Assembly: GCA_030036985.1 (NCBI GenBank)
Contig: JASHSD010000213.1
Coordinates: 1 to 13,520, forward strand
Origin: Bryobacteraceae bacterium
Lineage (GTDB): Bacteria > Acidobacteriota > Terriglobia > Bryobacterales > Bryobacteraceae
Direction of reading: 5' to 3'
Length of the DNA stretch: 13,520 bases
In this document: one piece after another, positions 8,445 through 13,520 of the stretch
How the letters are laid out: every line of letters begins with the position of its first letter
How positions within the stretch are numbered: the first letter of the stretch is position 1
Notes under the pieces: generated by a model
The model's input: the letters and a program-made list of their open reading frames with translations, nothing else
Database searches by the model: none
Told to the model about the DNA's origin: nothing
Translations under genes and position numbers: made by a program

Positions 8445-8993
8445 TCACCTCGATTCATAATGCTCCAGAATCTCGGCCCAATAGCCCTGCGCATCCAGAA
8501 TCAGCTCCACGATTTCGCGCGCCGCGCCTTCACCACCGACGGCTTGCGTAACATGATGGGCCTGGCGCTTCACCTCCGGCCGCGCATTTGCGACCGCGAT
8601 GGCCAAGCCCACACGATGCATCACCACAACGTCTGTCAGATCGTCGCCCGCGTACGCGATTTCATCCGCGCGCAGCTTCCCTTCGCGCATGATTTCTTCG
8701 AGGATCGGAATCTTCTCGATGTGCCCCTGGTAAACGTAGTTCATCTTCAGCTGCCGCGCGCGCTCGGCCGTGCCCACCGATTCGCGTCCGCTGATGACGC
8801 CGGTCTGCAGACCTTTCCATTGCATCCATTGCAGCGCGATGCCGTCCTGGGAATCGAAGCCTTTGGTCTCGACTACGTTGCCGTGGCCGTCGGGCACGTG
8901 ATAGAGCTTGCCATTCGTCATGACGCCGTCAACATCCATCAGCAGAAGTTTGATCTTTGCCGCGCGCTCGCGCACATTCGGATCCGGATTCAC
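8445..8993 (-). CDS. kdsC: KdsC-type HAD phosphatase (3-deoxy-D-manno-octulosonate-8-phosphate phosphatase family)
   Basis: Small HAD-superfamily (C0, IIIA) phosphatase; KdsC removes phosphate from Kdo-8-P in the cytoplasm to give Kdo for lipopolysaccharide. In 182 residues, usual for the family, I see the DxD motif D20-V-D22 (LLLMDVDGVMTNG), motif II Ser68 in VISGR, Lys94 and the metal-binding GDDLTD (116-121). The tail has the KdsC-specific GGEGAAREIVELIL (153-166). The start is GTG at 8993-8991, overlapping the kinase stop as GTGA, with AAGGAGG upstream, so translation is probably coupled. The usual Kdo partners (kdsA, kdsB, kdsD) are not in view, and the partner is a sugar kinase instead. 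A related sugar-acid phosphate is therefore possible as substrate. Confidence 0.88.
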   Translation of the reverse strand: MNPDPNVRERAAKIKLLLMDVDGVMTNGKLYHVPDGHGNVVETKGFDSQDGIALQWMQWKGLQTGVISGRESVGTAERARQLKMNYVYQGHIEKIPILEEIMREGKLRADEIAYAGDDLTDVVVMHRVGLAIAVANARPEVKRQAHHVTQAVGGEGAAREIVELILDAQGYWAEILEHYESR

Positions 8994-10462
8994 CGATCCT
9001 CCTTGAACAATTCCTCGAATAGTTTGTGATAAAGCTGTCTCTGCCGCGCGAGAGCCGTTTGGTAATACGCGCCGTTTTCCGCATTGGGCTGGATTGTCGC
9101 ACCGTATTGCGGCGCCGCGGAGCGAATGTCCGGCAGAGCGCCGATCCGTTCCAGCGCCAGAAGCACCGCGCCTCGCGACGTCGCTTCGGGTTCACGGCAT
9201 TCGATCAGCGGATGCGCCAGCGCGTCGGCCATCACCTGCGTCCACACGGCTGAATGCAGCAACGCGCCGCCCGAAGCCACCATTTCCCGCGGCTCGCCGA
9301 GCGGCGCCTTCATGATGTCGTAGACGTTGCAGAAGCGCAGCGCGACCGATTCGAGCGCGGCCTGGAGTATATCGATCGGCGAGGTGTTCGCGTCCATGCC
9401 CGCGATCGCCGCCCGTGCGTCTGCCCGCCAGCCGGTCGAGCGCTCGCCCGCGAGCAGCGGCAGGATGGTCAGGCCGTGCTGCCCCGGTTTGAGCGCCGCC
9501 AGTTGCTGCTCGATGAGGTTGTTATCGTCCGGCAGGCGCAGCGTTCGTTTCATCCACGCGAAAACTTCGCCGCCATTGGAAAGCGCGCCGCCCAGCACGA
9601 AGCGTTTGCGGTCCACGCGATAGCAGAAGAGGCCGGCCGGAATATCGATGCGGTCCGCTTCGACCACCGCGCGCATGGCTCCGCTGGTGCCCACCATGAG
9701 CGCGAACCGGCGCTGCTCCGTGCATCCGCTGCCGATGTTGTCGCAGGCGCCGTCGCCCAAGGCCGGGAACCAGGGAATGCCTTTCAATTCCGGCCATGCG
9801 CAAGCGCCGCTGCACTGCTTGTCAAGCGCTTCCACGGCCGCGAACTGCTCGCGCGATACCGGCAGAACGCTGAGCATTTCGTTGTCGTAATCGTTGGCGT
9901 TCTGGTTCCAGAGACCGGTGGCGGAGACCATCGACGTGGATGCGCCGGGCCTGCCGCAGAATTTGAGGAACAGATGCTCGCCCGCGCTCATCCATCGCTT
10001 CGTGCGGCCGAAGGCTTCGGGTTGGGTTTCGGAGAGCCAGAGCAGTTTCGCCGGCGGATAGCTTGGATGGATCATGCAGCCCGTCCGCGCATGCATCGCT
10101 TTGTTATCGATGCGCTGCGCCAAGCGCTTTGCGGCGTCCGCGCTGCGGCTGTCGAATGGATGAAGGATGGACGTGGTGGGTTTGCCGGCCGCATCCACGC
10201 CGAGCAGGCTGTGCCAGAAAGTGTCCACCGCGACCGCGACGGGCCTCATGCTCCTGCCGCGCATCTGCGAACAGATTTCGTCGATGGATCGCGCCGCGAT
10301 GCCCGTCAGTTCATCGGCGTCAACTTCCCATCCGCCATCCGGCGTGGTCTGCGCGCGGTATTGGATTTGCGAACCGAACCCTTCGACCTGTTTGCCGTCG
10401 AGCGCGAACAGCAGCGCGCGCGCCGAGGAACTGCCGACATCTAGCGTGAGGACGCAATCCAC
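8990..10462 (-). CDS. FGGY-family carbohydrate kinase, gluconokinase-like
   Basis: Cytoplasmic ATP-dependent kinase of a sugar or sugar acid. It has 490 residues, normal for FGGY kinases. Motifs in order: phosphate-binding LDVGSSSAR (7-15) at the N-terminus; catalytic Asp237 in GDGACDNIGSGC (236-247); GTSGAMR (258-264); LAGERSTGWR (337-346), typical of the gluconokinase branch; and the adenosine-binding ASGGALLHS (396-404). Both halves of the actin-like fold are complete. The start is GTG at 10462-10460; the ribosome binding site is weak (CGGACA just upstream) and no better in-frame start is visible. It overlaps the KdsC-type phosphatase by four bases, so the pair is probably one operon. Substrate identity (gluconate or another aldonate or polyol) is inference from motif style. 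Confidence 0.9.
   Translation of the reverse strand: MDCVLTLDVGSSSARALLFALDGKQVEGFGSQIQYRAQTTPDGGWEVDADELTGIAARSIDEICSQMRGRSMRPVAVAVDTFWHSLLGVDAAGKPTTSILHPFDSRSADAAKRLAQRIDNKAMHARTGCMIHPSYPPAKLLWLSETQPEAFGRTKRWMSAGEHLFLKFCGRPGASTSMVSATGLWNQNANDYDNEMLSVLPVSREQFAAVEALDKQCSGACAWPELKGIPWFPALGDGACDNIGSGCTEQRRFALMVGTSGAMRAVVEADRIDIPAGLFCYRVDRKRFVLGGALSNGGEVFAWMKRTLRLPDDNNLIEQQLAALKPGQHGLTILPLLAGERSTGWRADARAAIAGMDANTSPIDILQAALESVALRFCNVYDIMKAPLGEPREMVASGGALLHSAVWTQVMADALAHPLIECREPEATSRGAVLLALERIGALPDIRSAAPQYGATIQPNAENGAYYQTALARQRQLYHKLFEELFKEDR
8998..9004 (-). promoter_or_regulatory. Strong ribosome binding site AAGGAGG for the phosphatase
   Basis: AAGGAGG on the minus strand, inside the last codons of the kinase gene and four bases before the GTG start. 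It fixes the phosphatase start at 8993 and supports coupled or re-initiated translation. Confidence 0.75.
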
Positions 10463-10513
10463 CTGTCCGTTGTACCATCAGGCGTTTGGCAGGGTTATCG
10501 CGCTACCGACCAA

Positions 10514-10548
10514 GCGGATTGCCAATCCGCCGCAGGTTGCCAACCTGC
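10514..10548. repeat. Tandem hairpin repeats with GCC loops (dispersed repeat copy)
   Basis: GCGGATT-GCC-AATCCGC (10514-10530) and GCAGGTT-GCC-AACCTGC (10532-10548) are two perfect 7-bp hairpins with identical 3-base loops, one base apart, followed by CCTACAA. Parts recur in the other hairpin gap: GGCGGATTGCCAATC at 8197-8211 and CCTGCCCTACA at 8388-8398. This resembles a dispersed intergenic repeat of this bacterial group. It lies in the 227-base gap between the exporter stop and the kinase start. On the minus strand that gap also holds a TTGACA (10619-10614), within overlapping short palindromes, but no matching -10 was found. Confidence 0.7.
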
Positions 10549-10689
10549 CCTACAACGAAATGCGGCGGAAATGAGGATATTGGAAATCCGGATCGGGCGC
10601 TGACACGACAGTATGTCAACCACTCCCTCACGGTCGTGGCTCAGAAACCGGTACCGCGCCGGCTGTAACAGTTGATTCGAGGCGAGTCG

Positions 10690-11604
10690 TTAGTCATTCG
10701 GGCGCGAAGTGGCGGCCGCGGCAAGGGGCTTTCCGGTGTGGACCGTTGTGATCACCACCACGCTGATAAGAACGCATGCGGCGCCCAGTATTGTGCGCGG
10801 GCCGAGCGCTTCTCCGCCGAGGAAATAACCCACGAACACTGCGACGACCGGGTTGACGTAGGCGTAAGTTCCGACCTTGGTCGGCGACTCACAGTGGTTG
10901 AGCCATACATACGCAGTGAACGCGATCACCGATCCCGCGATGGCCAGATAGAGCAAAGCGAACCACGCCCTGCGAGACACGGCTTCGGGATGGAAACCGC
11001 GGAATTCGCCGAGAATGCCGGCTGCGATCGTGAGCAGGATGCCGCCGGCGAGCATCTGCGATCCGGAACTCATGGCCTTGGATGTCGGCAGCGGAAGTTT
11101 GCGCATCAGCGCCGAAGCTACGGACCAGCTCATCGATGCGAAGATCAACGCGGAGGCGCCGGCCGGATCGATCGCCGCGCCGCCCAGATGAAAGGTATTG
11201 CTGGTCAGAACCGCCACGCCACCGAGGCCGATCAGAAGCGCCGCCGCCAGCCTCACCGTGAGCTTTCTGGTTTTCAGCAGCGTGATTTCAGCAAGCGCCG
11301 TGAACGCCGGTATTGTCGCCATCATCACGGCGGCAATGCCCGAAGGCACGCGCTGTTCGGCCCAGAACAGCAGACCGTAATCGAAGACGAAAATCAGCGT
11401 GGCGAGGATGAATGCCGATCTCCACTGGCGCGCGGTCGGCGTCCGTTCGCGGCGCACGACTGACCAGACGTACAGAACTATCCCGGCCAGCAGAAAGCGC
11501 ATGGCCGCGAGCAGAAACGGCGGAACTTCGCGCACTCCGACCCGGATGGCAAGGAATGTGGATCCCCAAACGAGATAGATAATCGCGAACGCCAGGATAG
11601 TCAT
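10690..11604 (-). CDS. EamA/DMT-superfamily inner-membrane exporter
   Basis: Drug/metabolite transporter with about ten membrane helices and two EamA repeats (roughly residues 4-135 and 148-287), in 304 residues, the usual size. Family marks are YLVWGSTFLAIRVGVREVPP at the N-terminus and PTKVGTYAYVNPVVAVFVGY (241-260), as in the YedA-like branch often linked to amino acid or metabolite efflux. The start is ATG at 11604-11602, where the first helix begins at once. It follows the PLP enzyme gene by 18 bases, the third gene of a likely operon. The ribosome binding site is weak, so it may depend on upstream translation. The substrate is unknown. Confidence 0.92.
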   Translation of the reverse strand: MTILAFAIIYLVWGSTFLAIRVGVREVPPFLLAAMRFLLAGIVLYVWSVVRRERTPTARQWRSAFILATLIFVFDYGLLFWAEQRVPSGIAAVMMATIPAFTALAEITLLKTRKLTVRLAAALLIGLGGVAVLTSNTFHLGGAAIDPAGASALIFASMSWSVASALMRKLPLPTSKAMSSGSQMLAGGILLTIAAGILGEFRGFHPEAVSRRAWFALLYLAIAGSVIAFTAYVWLNHCESPTKVGTYAYVNPVVAVFVGYFLGGEALGPRTILGAACVLISVVVITTVHTGKPLAAAATSRPND

Positions 11605-11622
11605 GGCAAATACCGGCCCCGT

Positions 11623-12744
11623 TCAGAGGCTCTTGAGTTCCGCCAGCATCCGGTCGATTTCTTCCGGCGCGATGTAGAAATGCGGGGCAGCCCGCACCCA
11701 TCCTTGGCGTGGCGCGGTGACGATGCCCGCGTCCTTCAGTTTGCGCACGATGGCATGGGCTTCGATTCCCGGTTTGCGAAAGCTCACAATGCCCGCGCCG
11801 CTTTCGGGCGAACGCCGGCCGAGGGTTTCGAAGCCCAACGCGGTTACGCCTTCGTGGATACGATCTCCCAGTGCCTGAATTGCGGGCGCCGCGTTGTCTA
11901 TCCCCACTCCGAGCAGAAATTCGATGGAGGCTCGCAGGCCGTAGCAACCGATGGTGTTCAGGGTTCCGCATTCGTATCGGCCCGCATCAGTCCGCAGCGT
12001 CATGTCGCGCGAGGAGTAATCGTAATACTTCGCCACGTTGGTCCAGCCGAACTCGACGGGTTCGATTTCGTCCTTGCATTCTTTGCGGACGTAGAGGATG
12101 CCGCAGCCTTCGGGCCCGAGCAGCCATTTGTGGCCATCCGCCGCGAGAGCGTCGATGTGGGCAGCGCGAACGTCGATAGGAAATGCGCCCAAGCCCTGGA
12201 TCGCATCGACGAGAAAGAAACAACCGCGGCGGGCGCAGATTTCGCCGATTTTTTCGAGATCCACGCGATAGCCGCTGAGGTATTGCACGAAGCTGACCGC
12301 CAGCATGCGGGCGCCTGCGCAGGCGCGGTCGATGCAGTCGAGGTCGTCGAAGATCGAAAGCCAGCGCACCTCGACGCCGCGTTCTTCCAGCCGCTTCCAC
12401 GGATAAAAATTCGCCGGAAATTCCTCCTGAAAAGCCACCACGATGTCTCCGGGTTTCCATTTGAGACCCGCAGCAATCGTGGCAATTCCTTCCGATGTGT
12501 TCTTGACGATGGCGATTTCGCGGGGTGTGGCGTTGATCAGGCGCGCAGCCGCGACGCGAAGCGCTTCATACGTGTCCAGCCACTTCTGATAATGCTCGCT
12601 GCCGAAATCGAGCGCGTCCTGCGCGAGCGACTGCATCGCTTCAGCGGCGGGCCGGCAAAGCGGAGTGACGGCGGCATGGTTGAGATAGACCAGGCGTTCG
12701 GTCACCGGGAATTGATCGCGATAACGCTCCCACAATGCCTGCAC
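11623..12744 (-). CDS. Class V aminotransferase-fold PLP enzyme (isopenicillin-N-epimerase/cysteine-desulfurase-like)
   Basis: Cytoplasmic pyridoxal-phosphate enzyme of fold type I, 373 residues. Lys206 in AADGHKWLLGPEG is the Schiff-base lysine; D180 and Q183 in LVDAIQGLG contact the cofactor; NHAAVTPL (22-29) and NTSEGI (82-87) are further class V marks. The C-terminal segment (RQGWVRAAPHFY) lacks the RxxHxCA catalytic cysteine loop of SufS, so sulfur transfer is unlikely; an epimerase, lyase or aminotransferase is more likely. I chose GTG at 12744, which shares one base with the transporter stop (TAGTG) and has a GGGGGTGA sequence upstream. A longer frame reaching 13035 only reads the transporter gene out of frame. 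Co-transcription with a peptide transporter and an exporter suggests an amino-acid-derived substrate. Confidence 0.9.
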   Translation of the reverse strand: MQALWERYRDQFPVTERLVYLNHAAVTPLCRPAAEAMQSLAQDALDFGSEHYQKWLDTYEALRVAAARLINATPREIAIVKNTSEGIATIAAGLKWKPGDIVVAFQEEFPANFYPWKRLEERGVEVRWLSIFDDLDCIDRACAGARMLAVSFVQYLSGYRVDLEKIGEICARRGCFFLVDAIQGLGAFPIDVRAAHIDALAADGHKWLLGPEGCGILYVRKECKDEIEPVEFGWTNVAKYYDYSSRDMTLRTDAGRYECGTLNTIGCYGLRASIEFLLGVGIDNAAPAIQALGDRIHEGVTALGFETLGRRSPESGAGIVSFRKPGIEAHAIVRKLKDAGIVTAPRQGWVRAAPHFYIAPEEIDRMLAELKSL

Positions 12745-13520
12745 TAACTCACCCCCGCCATGAGGGTCTTCATCGGGCGGATCAGCAGGACAAGCAGCAG
12801 GCCGACCACGACGCAGAAGCCGGCAACGAGGCCGAACAGAACGGGCAGCGGGAACGATTCGTAAACGGAAGCCAGCCTCCCGCCGATGAAATCGCCCACG
12901 GAAATGGACAGGAACCAGGCGCCCATCATCAGGCTGGCGATGCGCGCGGGCGCGAGTTTGGTCATCGCGCTCAACCCCACGGGACTGAGACAAAGTTCGC
13001 CGATGGTCTGCAGAAGATAGCTCAGCGTAAGCCACCAGGGGCTGACGTTTGTGCCGTTGGCCACCGGGACGAGAATGGCAAAGCCCAGGCCGACGAAGAT
13101 CAGCCCCCAGGAGAATTTCGAGGTTGTCGACGGTTCATGGCGCGCCATTTTGACCCACAACCACGCAAACACCGGCGCGAGGGCGATGATGAAAAGCGAA
13201 TTGAAGGCCTGAAAATAACTGGCGCGAAACAGGCCCCACGGCGGCGCGTCCCAGGCGTGCAGATTCGTGTTGCGTTCCGCGAACAGGTTGAGTGTCGATC
13301 CCGCCTGCTCGAACGCGGACCAGAATGCGGCCGACGCGATGAACAACACCAGAATCGCCCAAAAGCGGCGACGCTCGGCCGGGCTGTACCCTTTCGCGGT
13401 CAGCAGCCACCCGAAAAACACCACCACAATTCCGGCCAGAATGAAGCCGAACGCGTCGGAAATGCCTATCGCGGAGAACGAGAAAAGCCCGGAGAATTGG
13501 AGCGCGGCCGCCGCGAGCGC
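12744..13520 (-). CDS. POT/PTR-family proton-dependent peptide transporter, C-terminal half (5' end beyond window)
   Basis: The frame is open from the right edge (13520) to the TAG at 12746-12744, giving the last 258 residues of an inner-membrane major-facilitator protein; intact bacterial members have roughly 450-500. At least six membrane helices are visible. Family marks are FWSAFEQAGSTLNLFAERNT, the bacterial POT 'EQ' helix, and GELCLSPVGLSAMTKLAP followed by MGAWFLSISVGDFIGGRLA. These proteins import di- and tripeptides with protons; some carry other small substrates. It is the first visible gene of the run with the class V enzyme and the exporter. The start codon and any promoter lie outside the window. 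Confidence 0.92.
   Translation of the reverse strand, partial: ALAAAALQFSGLFSFSAIGISDAFGFILAGIVVVFFGWLLTAKGYSPAERRRFWAILVLFIASAAFWSAFEQAGSTLNLFAERNTNLHAWDAPPWGLFRASYFQAFNSLFIIALAPVFAWLWVKMARHEPSTTSKFSWGLIFVGLGFAILVPVANGTNVSPWWLTLSYLLQTIGELCLSPVGLSAMTKLAPARIASLMMGAWFLSISVGDFIGGRLASVYESFPLPVLFGLVAGFCVVVGLLLVLLIRPMKTLMAGVS

Noticed and set aside
8002..8448. 148-codon minus-strand frame in the gap between phosphatase and radical SAM genes
   Set aside because: Its sequence follows the hairpin repeats, is rich in Arg, Pro and Gly, overlaps the radical SAM 5' end in another frame and has no recognisable domain.
9254..10444. 396-codon plus-strand frame opposite the sugar kinase
   Set aside because: The opposite strand carries all FGGY motifs in order; this frame has a composition typical of antisense GC-rich shadow and no domain.
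12745..13035. N-terminal extension of the class V enzyme to an upstream ATG at 13035
   Set aside because: It would read through the transporter coding sequence out of frame, giving an arginine-rich segment unrelated to class V enzymes. The GTG at 12744 has suitable context.

Overview
This GC-rich window reads as chromosomal DNA from an Acidobacteriota member, most likely of the Solibacter/Bryobacter type. That call is inferred from two adjacent Oar-like TonB-dependent receptors of about 1,050-1,200 residues, each with an N-terminal carboxypeptidase-regulatory-like domain (a family greatly expanded in that phylum), and from dispersed hairpin repeats between genes. All seven protein genes lie on the minus strand, so transcription runs from high to low coordinates. 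No tRNA, rRNA, CRISPR array, transposase or phage gene is visible.

Layout from high to low coordinates: (1) 13520-10690 is a compact three-gene run: the C-terminal half of a POT/PTR peptide transporter, a class V PLP aminotransferase-like enzyme overlapping it by one base (TAGTG), and an EamA/DMT exporter 18 bases further on. Together they suggest uptake of a peptide or amino acid, PLP chemistry, and efflux. (2) 10689-10463 is a gap with a pair of tandem hairpin repeats. (3) 10462-8445 holds an FGGY sugar kinase of the gluconokinase type, coupled by a GTGA overlap to a KdsC-type HAD phosphatase with a strong ribosome binding site. (4) 8444-8067 is a gap packed with short GC-rich hairpins, including a compact 116-base element (8230-8345) in which five perfect or near-perfect hairpins are closed by a 7-bp outer stem. 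(5) 8066-7029 is an Rv2578c/SPL-like radical SAM protein whose first ~25 codons are themselves made of hairpin-forming sequence. (6) 6899-3733 is a TonB-dependent receptor gene broken by an apparent one-base deletion near 6710. (7) 3732-3553 is a gap with several palindromes and a possible leader terminator. (8) 3552-1 is a second, intact TonB-dependent receptor that runs off the left edge.

The two receptors would import an unknown ligand across the outer membrane. The kinase-phosphatase pair points to phosphorylated sugar (or sugar acid) metabolism near the Kdo/LPS pathway. The radical SAM protein has no known substrate. The least explained parts are non-coding: the multi-hairpin element at 8230-8345, which may interrupt a dispersed repeat seen uninterrupted at 10514-10553, and the hairpin cluster in the leader of the first receptor.
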